Below, piece by piece: positions 1-12,276 of a stretch of DNA of 64,000 nt. The stretch is taken from positions 23,117,493 to 23,181,492 of the forward strand of contig NC_084668.1 of NCBI RefSeq assembly GCF_028389875.1, read 5' to 3'. The DNA comes from Rhea pennata. Lineage: Eukaryota; Chordata; Aves; Rheiformes; Rheidae. The number at the start of each line of letters is the position of its first letter. The stretch's first letter is position 1. Position numbers and translations under genes: made by a program. The notes under the pieces are model-generated. The model was given only the letters and a program-made list of their open reading frames with translations. It had not been told where the DNA came from and ran no database searches.

Positions 1-2390
1 TTGTTAGTAGATTTCTGATTTGCTAAGTCACACTCCTCCTATATGATCTTATGCTACTTAATAGGTTTTAAAACCCTTGGAATATAGAGCTACAGTAATG
101 AGTAGAGGTAAAATGATGTAAATAAGGCCGTTCTGGATAGCAGCAGCATCTAAGCAAGAAGCCTTAGTAGTGAGGGACGTGGAAAGGATTTGGCACCGGC
201 AAGGCAGCAGGAGCAAGGAAGGCATCAGAAAAGCCACGTGTGGCTGGCAAATGCGCTTGCTGCTAATGAAGAGATATTAAAGTTGGGGCTGTGCTCGGGA
301 ATACTGCTCCCTTTGGCCCGTCTTCCTGTCTTGACTTTCAAGTCTGCCTTTTATAAAATAGTGCATTTCTTAGGGCATAGTAGGGAGTGAAGTAGAAATA
401 TAAAGATATTAAAGTCTGACAGCCAAGCAGAGCCTAACAAGATAACTTGTAATGCAGCAATTAAAATCTGGATTATCTTCATAGAATTGTGTAATTAATA
501 GTGTAACTGGTTCTTGCATCACTGTCATATGACCTTATTAGCAGGATTACAGGCCTAATTTTGATTTTGTATTAGAAAGAGCAGGAAGAAATGCTTTATC
601 AACCTCCACTAGCTCGCTGTGTTAAAACTGGTAAGGAAGAAGAGTACAGGTCCAGGATTTCTCGGCCTCCCTGTGCGGGGAGGCAGAGCTCTGTGAGCTG
701 GTGCTCTGTGAGCTGATGTGCTGGGTTACGCTTCAGTGAAATTCTTGTGTAGGTGAGTTCCTCAGTTTTGTCTCTGGTCCAAATTTGAAAATTAGTATTT
801 CTTAAAGCATGATGTTAATATTTTTAACAACACTGATGACAAGATAGAGGGACGTTATATGGGCTGAGATGCTATTTTCCCTGTATACTGGAAAGATAAA
901 TGCTTCTGAACCTTGGAGAGACTCTACTTAATGCAGAGCAACTCTGGAAGAGCTAGCTATAAAGAAAAGAAATAAATTATAGGAAGCCTTAAAAAAAAAA
1001 AAAAAAATGACCCCCTAACAACAACTTCCCTCCTTTAAAAAACAAACCAACCTCCCCAAAAACAACAACACACCTTAAACCTCTATTTAAAAAGTATTTT
1101 GCAAATTGAGTTTTAGTTTAGTTTTTTTCAACCCTTCTTGATCTAGAAGGAATATATCTTAGTTAGATATCACAATTTACAATATTGGCAGTACTTCTTT
1201 AAATTTTATTAGCAATATTTTATCTTCTAAGAGAATGTGATTTTTAGGTGAACCTCAGGAATGAAACTCAAGCACTTAATTGGGACTGTGTGCGAGGGAG
1301 AATGTACACGCTAAGGTTACCTGGAGGTCTGCAGCTGTAATTAGCATTGGCCAAAACAGTCTTTTCATTTAATCAGCCCCCTGAGAAATGATGTTCCAAG
1401 GCTAAAGGATTACTGTTTTTCAAGAAAGATGTCAATAAGGAATGAAAAATGCTTGCAGTTTTACAGTCTGTCCTGTCTCTGCCATGCTTCCAATCCGATA
1501 GAGTTGGATCCTCTGAGTATGAAAAAGAAAGCATGTTCAATATGCATTCCTAATTTTTTTTTAAAAAATTAATAGTTGGAAATAGAAGACATTTAAGTAT
1601 CTCTTAAATACCTTTAAGACTTGATTACATTCTAGTGTTTTTCTTTTCTTTTAAACTAAGACCTAAAGTAAAGTAAGTGCTGGTATTGCAGAGTACCAGT
1701 GCTAGGTGCAGAATGTGATGTAGTGGCAGCTGAGATAACTTGGGGTGCTGAATTCACAGCTGTGTAAATCTAGGGAGAGGCCAAGCTGTGGCAACTGATG
1801 CTCTTGACAAAGGCTTGTTGGGTCTCAGATTTGGTTTTCATTTCATGGGTGTTCAGATTTTCTTAGTATAAGAAGTCTCTGAAAAGCTGTTCTCTAGACA
1901 CTTTTCTAGCAGTGAGAGAAGGGATTAAAGGGTTGGTTGGTTGACTTGAGGTCAGGATACTTAGGCTTGAAAATATATACTGTGGCAGTTGTGTCATCTG
2001 GCGCAACCCTAGGGTAGAAATAGTTAGAATAATGTCAGTCACTTTTTGCACTGAATACAGGACAATAGGATGAAAAATGTTTTACGCCTGCTGTGTCAAA
2101 ACAGAAAAAAATCTTGGCCCTCCTTTATGTGGTTGTATCCACAGCCCCTGTGCAGATGGGATCTCTGACTGGCTTTGCTGAGGGACTGAAACCTTTGAAG
2201 TGGCTGCGAGATCATTTTGTGGCATGGCTCGGTTTGCACAAAATGGACAAATCTAAACATCATCTCTCTGGTGTGGTGTTGGATGTGTTTTTTCTTTTTC
2301 GCCTCTTTTTTTCCACGTGTTGGATTAATGGGTATGACAGCTATGTGAAAGTGAAAACCGCCGCGTAGACAGGGCACATTAACACCGTGT
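1..2390. other. Intergenic, AT-rich, no gene seen
   Basis: Short open frames here have no family resemblance. A block at about 1290-1440 has the look of a conserved non-coding element, and an A17 tract with an upstream AATAAA lies at 971-1007. Otherwise nothing is recognisable. Confidence 0.6.
971..1007 (+). repeat. Poly(A) tract with upstream AATAAA (possible retrocopy tail)
   Basis: AATAAA at 971-976 is followed 14 bases later by seventeen A residues at 991-1007. The spacing is that of a polyadenylated transcript end copied into DNA. I cannot identify a parent transcript upstream, so this may be chance. Confidence 0.3.
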
Positions 2391-2394
2391 GCTG

Positions 2395-2830
2395 GGGAAG
2401 TGGCTTTGGACCGCGAGAGCAGCGGAGCGGTCGTTAACCCTGCCATGCCCCCGCAGCGTCCCCGAGCCCCCCGGCAGTGGGCTGGTGCCCAGGCCACCCC
2501 GGCGCGCGCAGGTTTGGGTCCTGCGCCGCCCTCTCTTGCCACTCATCGGAAACCTGCCTACGCTCTGGTCGTTGTCGTCATCTCTCCTTTCACACCCGCT
2601 CCCTCCGCCTGCAGCGCCTCAAAGCTGGCCGCTTGGAGAGCGGCACTCGCTCGGGAGCGGGGCTCGCTGGTGGGCCTCCACGCGGAACTGAACGCGGCGG
2701 CTGAACGGGGATGCTGCTCGGAGGGGCCCGTTCAGGAAGGCGCTGGTCCTGCACGTCTGCTTATCTGCAGCGCGGGGAAAAATGTGGTTCCTTGCACTCT
2801 CACCCCTGAGCGTTTATATATAGGCCAGGC
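2395..2830. other. GC-rich, CpG-containing patch without recognisable gene
   Basis: The patch is locally GC-rich, with many CpG dinucleotides at about 2400-2530 and 2620-2740. Open frames run on both strands, including one of about 149 codons on each, but they are low-complexity Ala/Arg/Pro frames of the kind GC-rich DNA produces. A tatatata run at 2815-2822 sits at its right edge; whether it acts as a TATA element is unknown. Confidence 0.5.
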
Positions 2831-3039
2831 TCGACCTGCCTCTATCTGACTTGGATAGCGCCTCGGTGATTCTCAAGTTACTTTCCGCTAGCCCCATCTG
2901 ATTTTTAAATCAGCTGCAAGATTCAGGATGTGATAGGGAAAGATCTTAAACGTTCACAATGAGCTCAGCTTTCCAGCTTTCGGCAAGCTAGAAATACGTG
3001 TTCCAGACAAAGCGTGGAAATCCTACCAATCGTCAGAGA

Positions 3040-3270
3040 ATGCCCCGTTCCGTTTCTCAGGAAGCGCGCTCTGGCTCACGCATCCCTCCCGGTACCGAGC
3101 CCCCGGCGGCCTGGCCGGCCCGCTTGACAGCGATCGCCTTGGCGACGCCTCTTCCCCCCGCTGGGAAAGCGGCGGGCGGCTTGTGCCGGTGCCGCCTTGG
3201 TGCCCCGTGCAGCACGGGCCCCTGGTCGTCCTGCCTCGCAGCACCTTCCCTGCCCTCCTGCTGCAGCTTT
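3040..3270. other. GC-rich, CpG-containing patch
   Basis: Dense in CpG (for example around 3090-3200), bounded by AT-rich DNA, and separated from the previous patch by only about 200 bp. No coding or RNA gene recognised. Confidence 0.45.
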
Positions 3271-3423
3271 CGGGAGGGTGGACTGAATAGAGTAAAACAA
3301 GGATTTACGTTGCTGAAACTTGTTCCAAATCGAGTCCTGATGACAAACTAAAATGCAATACAAAAGCAAAATGTTTTGATTAGCAGCTTCCTGCTGTTAT
3401 ATCCTTCTGTTTGAAGCCAGCGT

Positions 3424-3435
3424 ACACACACACAC
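3424..3435 (+). repeat. (AC)n microsatellite, short
   Basis: Six AC units in a row. Confidence 0.8.
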
Positions 3436-3439
3436 GCAT

Positions 3440-5980
3440 GCTCTTCCTTTAAATCTCAGATGGGAATAAGGCTATGATGCCAATTAAGGGCATAATGCTG
3501 GAACTACCAAAACCAAAAAGGATGTAGCTAAGTGGGAGCAAAACAGAAGTTGTCTGGTTTATTTTCTTAGTTTCTCTAGTAGCCTGGTTTTCAGAGGTAT
3601 TGAGCACCCCAAGCTGTATGGAAGTCAAAGGAGCTGTACGTACTTGGTATTTCTGAAAAACAGGTATTAATTTTTCTGTTGAGTTTTCCAACTCATAATA
3701 CTGTTGTCCTGCCTATGTTGTGGGAACGCCAGCTGCTGTGGGCATCTTGCAGGGAGGCTGACAAATCCCAATTCGTTCCAGGATGATAGGGCCGAGGTTT
3801 CGTAAGGAGTGCTGTGAAGGTGATGTACAGCTCTGTCCCTCTTCTGCTACGAGGCAGTAGCAGGATGCGCCGTTCTTAGTGCTGGCTTGCCGTACTTTGA
3901 TTGACACCAGACGCTCTCTTAACTTAGATTTGAGACTGTTTTTATTGCTTTGCAGTTGAATTCGAGGACTTACTATAGTAATATAAACAAGCAAAACCAC
4001 AAGAAAGTTGCTCTTGCAACTTGGGAAAATGCTATTGTGCATTGCAGACCTTGATGTTCCTCACGCTTAAATGAGTAAAGGACTGTAGCAGAGCACAGAT
4101 TGGTATTTCTGGATCTACTGGAGATGCTTCTTGTGGAGAGAAAATGGGAACCTTTGTTAGCATAGACCTATACTGTTTACGCAGGTGATCTCCATTATTG
4201 TGATGAAAAAAGTTAGTATTGTTAGAAAAAATACTACTTTAAATTATTAGGAAGCACACATCTGTTAGAGAAGCAAAGCGAATATTAACATTTCTTTCAT
4301 TGTTCACCGAAATTCCACGTTCAGTGGTGATGTGTCAAATACAAGTGTAGGGGATCTGCTATTTCACAAGAGCTATCTACAGTATATCCCAATGACAGTG
4401 AAGGCAAATTAGTCTGCTGCATGTCAGTCAATATTTGCAATTTTTAGAGTTTGCTTGATGGACACTTACATAAATAGTGGTTCATTGTCCCTTAAGTGGA
4501 TGTCATCTCCTGAGAGATGTAATCCCCTAAAGGGGAAAAAAAACAATCATAGCAAACCTATCATCAGTCCATATACTAAGGGACATTCGTTTTCTTTCTG
4601 TTTCACTGTAAGTACCTACTCCGTGTGCCTGATGCTGATTTTCTTTTTTTCCCTTTCTGTAATGTATGATATTGCAATTGCCTAGCTGAGCTATTTCTTC
4701 CCAGTGGAATTTGGGATGCCACATTTCACACATCAAATCCTTCACAAAGAAAGAAAAGCAGACACAAACATGTATAGAATAGTTTGCCAATATGTAATTG
4801 TTAAAGGAAGTTAGCGGTTCTTTCTTCCCCTTCCCCTGTGAAATACAAAATGAGAACCAAATTTAAAAATCAAGACTGTACATTAAAATACTAAACACTC
4901 CAGTGAGGATCCTTGGGAAAAGTCAAGGACCTGCATGGACTTGAACTTAAAAATACAGCGCACAACTCACTCTCAGCTTGAAAGGGCCACTACTGTTTTC
5001 AGCTCATCCTTAGCAGCTTCCCTGATTTCTTGTGTCTTAGCAAACCCTTTTGCAGTGCAGACGGGAGCCATCTGTGCTCCTTCTCTTCTGCACCCCAAGC
5101 ATCTGTAAATCACCCAGGCCGTTCAGTACTGAAATCTGCTTACGTAGCACAGTAATAGGTGATATATTTTGTATGTGAGCATTTATTTAGGAAAGAACAA
5201 TGTTTGGTTAACAGAGTCTCATCACTGTGCACGTCAGCGACTTTATCTCCTCTCTGCTTTGCTAGATTACTGATAGGTTTAGCCGCATGCTTGTCACCCA
5301 TTGCGTTTCCTCTAAAATAAGCAATGGCTTCGCTGAGAAAAGCCTGAAAGCTCCTTTGAAAACTTATCCAAATAAATGCCTGCTTCTGAAATAGTTTTGC
5401 AAGACAAGCAAGTTTTGATTCTGATTCTTGTCATCTTCGTTTTAAAATAGCTGTGTTGGGAAAGCTCTCAAAGGACCTTCTATCTGTGCAGCTTTTACTT
5501 ATGGAAGAGTGGAGCTGGTCCTCCTGCAGGAAGAATGTATTTCTAATGTCAGAAACGAAGAAATAAGCAAATTAAAAAGGAAAAGGTTCATCCTGTCTGT
5601 GCTTACTAAACAAAAGAATTAAAAGGCGAAAGATGGGCAGGATGAGAGAGACCAGGGACTGATTTGCAGTTTGACTTTGGTTTGTAACTGTTTTTCTGGC
5701 TCATTACTAGGCAGTCCTCTTCCCAGAGTCCAGGAAGAACAGGAGGGAAAATTTGGGGTCACAGATGTTTACAGAAACGGTATTAACTCCAACCAGCAGC
5801 CGGCCAGTCACCTTCAACGCCCAAGAAAGGGGCTGATCTCCTGGTAGCAAGAAAACTGGAGACGGAAGAGCTAATACAGCAGTGGGATGTTTTATTAAAA
5901 ATTTCCTGCAGCTGTCCTTTTCTTTCCTATCATGACTGGCTCAAGCTTTAGGAGAGTCACTGTGTCCTGATGAGACTGCC
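3440..5980. other. Intergenic, nothing recognised
   Basis: Average to low GC. Only short unrelated open frames on both strands, no transposon similarity noticed. Confidence 0.5.
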
Positions 5981-5984
5981 CATC

Positions 5985-6140
5985 TGCGACACTGGTGGGA
6001 GCCGGGGCCGAGGGGGGTTGCGTCTGCGCTCGCCGGCTGCGGGAGCCCCGCGGGGCCGGGTTCTCGCGCTCCCTCTGCGAGGGGAGCCCGTGCCTGACCC
6101 GCTGCGCAGCTGCGATAAACCCCTGGGTCGTTTCTCGCTT
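5985..6140. other. Small GC-rich, CpG-containing patch
   Basis: About 150 bp rich in CpG, open on both strands through composition. It is followed by an A16 run at 6221-6236. No gene recognised. Confidence 0.4.
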
Positions 6141-6220
6141 GTCCTGCCCCCTCACCATCCCCGTTTTCCAAAGACACCCGAGAATTCTGCAACACTTAAT
6201 GAATGAGCACTCCTTCATCC

Positions 6221-6236
6221 AAAAAAAAAAAAAAAA
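6221..6236 (+). repeat. Poly(A) tract (16)
   Basis: Sixteen A residues in a row, 80 bp to the right of a GC-rich patch. Confidence 0.85.
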
Positions 6237-6721
6237 TTGAATTATGCTGGTAGTGCTGATTTCGCTGTGGGTACTGTGTGTGTGCAAGATTATTGTTGTT
6301 TAAAGCTGCTCAGGAAACAATTATTAAGCACAACTTAAAACACAGCAGAGCATGTTTGTAGCTTGATTATATACAGAAACCTCTGGAGCCTGGTTGAAAG
6401 TGGCAGAATAAATAGACAGAAAAGAGGCTGGGTTGCTAAAGAACTGTACTGCTGCTTGGAAAGAAGGTGGCTTGCAGGTCAGTACCGCAGTGTGCGCTCA
6501 GCGTCTGCAGGGCTCTGCCTGCTCAGCTCTGTGGCACCATGGGTACAAGATTAGTATAAAACTGCTTTATAAACACAGTAGTAATTTATTTTTTCCTCTT
6601 CTTATTACTGTTCCATTGAACTCCATATTAACAGTGGGGCACTCATGTTGCAGCATTGGCGCATGACTTAACCTAGGTTATGCTTGCTGAGTTGTGGCCC
6701 TAGCTGATGCGTAGAGATTTT

Positions 6722-6769
6722 TTTATTAATAAAAGGAATAGTAATTAATAAATGCCTTTTATTAATAAA
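6722..6769. repeat. Perfect 15-bp inverted repeat with 18-bp spacer
   Basis: The arm TTTATTAATAAAAGG at 6722-6736 is the exact reverse complement of CCTTTTATTAATAAA at 6755-6769. Each arm also contains the self-complementary TTTATTAATAAA. The spacer holds a TAATTA. Confidence 0.85.
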
Positions 6770-6779
6770 TGAACTCCAA

Positions 6780-9700
6780 GATTATATTCCTGCACTTCAG
6801 CAATGCCATTTTATTTTTATTCTCTCTGCCCTCCCCTTGTAGTGTAAAAGGAGGTGCCAATGGCAGAAGTAATTTTAGGCCATACCTTATTTCTTATGTT
6901 GCTTGGATGTCAATAATATTTCTCTGTGATGCAGCCTCTGGGGTTGTCGTATCCCTTATCCCCACCCGGTGGCCTGCAGGAATGCGTTGGATAATGACAT
7001 GCTGCAGTGCGCTGTGCATGGAGAGCTAATGAGCTGCCTTGTTCTTTACCATCCATATACGTTCCATACGCGCCCTTCACATGCAGAAGCAAAGGCTTTT
7101 CGCTGACATTATATCAATCTAAAAAGAAGTGAATTTCTGATGGAAGTATAGGTGCTAGCATGCTAACCGTAATGCTTTCATGACTAAATGAAATGCCAAC
7201 CATTCATGATTTCCAAACTCGGCATCAGACTGCCCTTCAGGGAAAAGGACATTTTGAACATAATGAAGGAAATTACCCATGAGAATTGAGATGCCCTCTA
7301 AAGGGCATCATAAAGATGCTGTGACCTGTTAGAAAGAATAAGGATGCAATGCAAGCTCAGATACAGTTTTATGAGCCTTTCACAGGCAGTGAGCCTCCCT
7401 GTGAATGCTGAGGATGCACTTCTGCAAGATTAATGTAAACTGTATTAAAAATACTCAGGCAGTGTAATTTTAATAATTTTTTCTTGTCCTATGCATTACA
7501 ATAATTTTCACAGTGCTATTTAGAAGGCTAGTATTTTCAGACTTCAATGGGGAAAATGTGCATTTTGACTCTTAACTTCATACGCTAACGTTGTATCAGC
7601 AGCAGATCCGCTGTTAAAGCTGAGCGTTGCTCTGTGCGCAAGCGTGCTGTTCCAAGAGCTATCAAATCCACCAACTTGCTCAAGTCGTTTTCTCTGCTGG
7701 ACAGACTCTTACTGTAGGTTCATCGCTGATCACCCTGCAGTAGTATATGAAGTGAAGTGGCTAATACCTGCCATGTGCTGTTTTGCTGTTTTCTTGCTGG
7801 AAAAGACGTGCGTATTGTGGACTGTTTTATTTGGGATTTTTTTTAGCTGTGTGTATGTGCTGGCGTGTGTATGTTGCTATACACTGGTGCAGGAGTGGGC
7901 AAGGTCAAAGACACGGTGTGGTGCAACGTTTCACACTCCCGATGATGCGCCGGTAATGTCTTCTGTCCAGCTCAGCCTGTTGCACCTCGTTTCTTCTGCC
8001 AGGAAAGCAAAACTCTCTGGGCAGTTCTTGAGCTCTGTAGCAATGCAGAGTAATAGTAGTGCGTAACGTGAGGTTACTTGGATAATTTTCTGAGCGTTAT
8101 CTCTTCTATAACCTTAAAGAAAAATTTGAGCAGCATAAAACTTCCCTAATTCTTCTTTCTTTGTCTGTGAGGCACAGCAGCTCTGCTTCCCTCCAGATTT
8201 ATACAAATGTTGCAGACTTACTCATTTGCAGTAGTTAATATTCTAGTTGCCCCGGCCTTCCCCAGTGTGTGGTGGAGTGGAAATGAAGGCTGGAGTAAGG
8301 GTGCAGGGAGAGAAGAGGTGCTGGTTGTGTCTGCGGCAACTGCCAGGAAAAATTGTAGTGTTTCCTCTCGCCCCCTGGACGCTCCATCTCCTCCTGCTCT
8401 GCTGTTGCACTGGCACACGCAGTCTCCTTGTACCAGAGAGTAACTGAAGTGCAATGTTAGTAATACGAGTAGTAGCAGTGCTGGGACATGAGGGTGGGAG
8501 ATGGGTAAGGGAAAAAGAGACTGAAGCACTTTCTGCATCCTGGTAGATGTGTGCCCTGAAACTGAGCTTCCAAATATGCCCTGTAGGTATGAGCCGTACC
8601 GTTTTCAGTCTCCAGGAGAGTGTGTCCTATGTCTGTCTGTATTATCAAGGTCATCTTAAAATATTGCTCTTAAAGCACTAGCATTGAATTTAAGATGATC
8701 CAGAACTTACCTGCAGTGTATGATATCTATCTCAGCTGCATTGCAGCAACGTTAGTGTAGATTAAATAGAAGCAGATAAAAGGCAAGTTAATGCAGTCAT
8801 ATTTGCAGAACAGTAGAGGTGAGAGTAATCAGAGAAAAGCAAACTGCTGGGCCACTTTGCTGGAGGACTCCTGGCACCCAGCTCTCTACTTGAGCTGGTC
8901 ATAGCAGTTTTCCAGGTTCTTCAGAGCAGGAGTTGGAAGTATGCCCAAGAAAGGTGCCTCACGATTGTGTTAATTTTTATTTACAGCTTGACTGACAGCT
9001 CAGAATCAAAGAGTAGAGCGAGTTCTTGGATACATCGCTGACATGTTACACACCTCTTTAAAGTCCCCTCAGTGGGAGGTGGGCTGCCCAGCAGGTTAGT
9101 GCCTTGCTGAGGCTGGAGGGTGAATCCACAGCAGTAATCCAGGAGCTGGCTGCCCTGTTACAACCACATGATCGCACCAGACTGCCGTACGGATGCCTGA
9201 GCTGCATAAATAGCTATATATCCCCTTGTCTTACAAATCTGCTAAGTGGGTCAACCTGGTGTCTCTCTCTTCCTGGCTTTCTTCCTTCCAACTTTCACTC
9301 TGCTGTGCCTTTGCAGCCCATAATGAGATTGTATCATAATACCGGTATTGCAGAAGGAAAAGATAAGAAAAGTGAAATGACTTCTCCGTGTTCATGGAAT
9401 AAGTAGGGCAGGAAACAGAAACCGGGCTCCTTGATTTTTAGCCTGTTCAGGAGGTCCAGCGCAATCACCGCCTGACTGCTGCTCTCTGCCTCTTTCCATT
9501 TCCTTCCCAAACCTGTGAATTAAGTTTCAGGACGTGCCTGCCTCCTTCGGCACTCTGTAAGCTCACTGTTTTCCTATAGGAGCTGAAGGGGTTTGAGATT
9601 CCTAGATGTCTTGTAGCTAACTGCCCTTTTTCCTTGTTTAGCTACAATTTAAGTACCAGTTAAACTGAGTCAGAAGTGTCGCTTCCCATAACTGCTTCTG

Positions 9701-12000
9701 ACCAGCCTCAGCTGCTTTCTTGCACAGACTAATAGATAGAGGTACTTGAGACCAAAGCCTACTGATGCAATTTCCTTTTTCAGTGGACTTTGTTCCCACT
9801 CTAACATGTTTATCTCCTGAACAGCAGTATCTGAGAAGCCATGATTCTGGTTTAAGACTAAAGACGCTTCAGACAGATCGCTTCAATAACATCTTACTGC
9901 ACAGGTTACCAGACACGTATTTAGCCAGCGTGCAATGTTCCCAGATTCTCTGTGCAAAGAGAAACTCAGCGTGGGCAGAAATGACAGGAGAGAAAAGGAA
10001 CTTAGCTCTCCCCGTGGGCTGCAGATTGCTTCCTGGTTATCTGTGTTGTGGAGAGGTTATTTGAAGGTGACAAACGGTACCTTTTCTTTATTTCCAGAAT
10101 GTCTGTGAAATTAATTGCAGAAATTCTGCCAAGATAGATGTTGCCTAGACTCACTGAATTCAGACCTTAAATCCGCATGCAAGCTTGTCCCACAGGACTG
10201 GGAATTTTGAATGTGGGACGCTCGACTCACCTCTGCGCCGAGTGAAGTGCGAGAGCGCAGAGCAGTCGGGAAAGCTGGCAGCCCGGAGCGCGGCTCTTCC
10301 AGCCGGCAGCTCGCTGCTCTGAGCGCAGTACGAACCCAAGGGGTTAACGCACCAAAGTGGCCTCGCAGTTCAATGTCTTCCTCCCATGCCCATCTGCTAC
10401 TTCTCTTGTCCTTCTTACTGTTTGTGTTTTGAGAGCAGGAAGAGCAGGCTGAATGAAGTCTGTTTTGTGGCTAGTTAGTCAACCGAGACCACTTTTGCTG
10501 TTGTCCTACAGCTTTACGTCTTCCAACAGCAAGATTCATCGATGCATCTTGAGAGATGATTTCTGAGAACTGCTTTACAGGCAGCTTTTGCATGTCATTT
10601 AAAAGATTTCCCTGCCAAACATAACTGACATTCATAGTTTGGGAAATAAAGTTGTATAACCGAAGGGGTTTTTCTGTTTTACAATGTAAATACGGTCAGG
10701 TTTAAGGAAAACAGCTCTTACATCTGTGTGTGTTTTTGTTTTTATATCCAATGCTGAAGTTCTGAAGTTTAGTAGAAGCAGTATAAATAAGGTTTTCAGG
10801 TAATGTACTTAAGCCCAGTGTTTATTGCTGTGATTTAGTGCTCTATCATGTGTGACTGTATCACTTACTCATTTACTTTCATTGCCAGATGTGAATTCTT
10901 ATCATAGCCATTGCGTCTTCTACCCACTGCAATTAGCTCAGCTAAAGTAAAGATAAAGTTTCCAGAATCAACCATATTCTGTTTCATGATTGTTCAAAAG
11001 AAAAATCAGAGTCTCTTTCATTGCATGTTTGGGGCAATGGCAGGTCAAATTACTAATCTGTTAGCTCTTTGTCTGCCATGGTATGTGCAGTTAGTCATGA
11101 AATATTCATGCAATTCAGAAAAAAGCTAGGGGAAAAAAAAGGCACCTTCTGAAATGAAACCACAGTATCATAAGGTCAATGAGCTTGCAGCTCCTAGATC
11201 CAAGTGCAGGTCAAGCCTTTCATCCTAGAAACTTTGCACAAGAATTATTTACTTTGAGCTGACAGGTTTGTTAAATGATTACTTAAGTCAGTAGTGTGCA
11301 TTTTCTTTATTCACTGGAAGATTTTTATAAATCACTTTTTTCCCCAGGAAGATTACGTTTTACAGTACATGGTTCTCTATATGTAAGCCTTTCACAGAAG
11401 TCCTAATCCGGCTTCAAATTAAATCGATTGGCAACTCATGTTGACTTCAGTAAACCAGCATAGAGCCCTCAGGAATGTCTTCCTGCATTTGAAGTAAGTC
11501 CGTTCAGCAATAGAAAGCACATTCAATGGCACATAGTTTTAAAGATTAATGGGATTAAAAGAATATAAAGTTGCCTATGTGCATAAATACAAAATTAGAT
11601 ATATTCTGTGGTTCCTACTCCATTTCCTCATCCAGCCCTGGAGAATGAACAAATTCACAACAAAAGATGAGATAATCTACACTTTTAAATATAAAAAAAA
11701 ATAAGAAATAAGAAAATAACACATGCTAAATCAAATACAATGTTAAAATAATTTTGGAATGTCTTCTGCGTACTGGTGACATACACGTTTTTGTGCTTCC
11801 TCATCAATGTGAGAATTGTGTAAAGGAAGGTTTCATTCTGGGAGGGTTTTCTTCCTCTTTAACTATACACCTGTATTAGCAGGGTCAGAGGAATCCACCT
11901 AGTAATCTAGAGAGTAATCTAGGTGACAAGTTTGTCTCTTATTTCCAGAGGAAATTAATTTCACAGATTGATGCTTTTAAGATACACCTTCTTCTGTGAT
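6780..12000. other. Intergenic, no gene seen
   Basis: A 140-codon plus-strand open frame at 7644-8066 is the longest in moderate-GC sequence here. It has no recognisable domain and reads as a TG-rich chance frame. Blocks at about 7140-7330 and 10870-11110 could be conserved non-coding elements. A short CTCF-like core lies near 8370. Confidence 0.5.
8368..8380 (-). promoter_or_regulatory. Weak CTCF-like core
   Basis: The plus strand TCGCCCCCTGGAC gives GTCCAGGGGGCGA on the minus strand, close to the CTCF core. The flanks fit less well than at the ITGA6 promoter. Confidence 0.25.
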
Positions 12001-12049
12001 GTCAGTTGAATGAAGTGTTATCTATCGTCTTCATTTCAGTGCCTCGTTT

Positions 12050-12205
12050 GGTCTTGATTAGCCTGGTTCAAGGTCTGGGAGACTTTGCAGATAGTACCCG
12101 AGACCCTGACTATGGGCTGGGGTGCTGTGCTCTGAGGGTACGACTGCAGTATTTTGCAGCAGTTGCAAGCTTCCAAACACCTCTGGATTTTGCAGACAGT
12201 CCAAG
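12050..12205 (+). repeat. Two diverged copies of a GACTTTGCAGA-type motif
   Basis: The motif gggagactttgcagatagta near 12077 recurs as tggattttgcagacagtcc near 12183. A related ttggactttgcagactctgcc occurs at about 43480. This may be an old interspersed repeat that I cannot name. Confidence 0.3.
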
Positions 12206-12276
12206 ATAGGAAAGACTTTCTGATTTAGCCAAGAGAGTCAGACTAAGCAGAAGCGCTGAACTGAGGATACATGAAA

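Noticed and set aside
2800..2830. TATA-like run next to the 2.4 kb CpG patch as a gene promoter
   Set aside because: No downstream exon or transcript evidence; AT runs are common at the edges of these patches.
7644..8066. 140-codon frame with hydrophobic Cys/Val-rich stretch, suggesting a small membrane protein
   Set aside because: The hydrophobic part is encoded by a TG/GT-rich stretch. There is no family resemblance and no sign of splice sites or a promoter.
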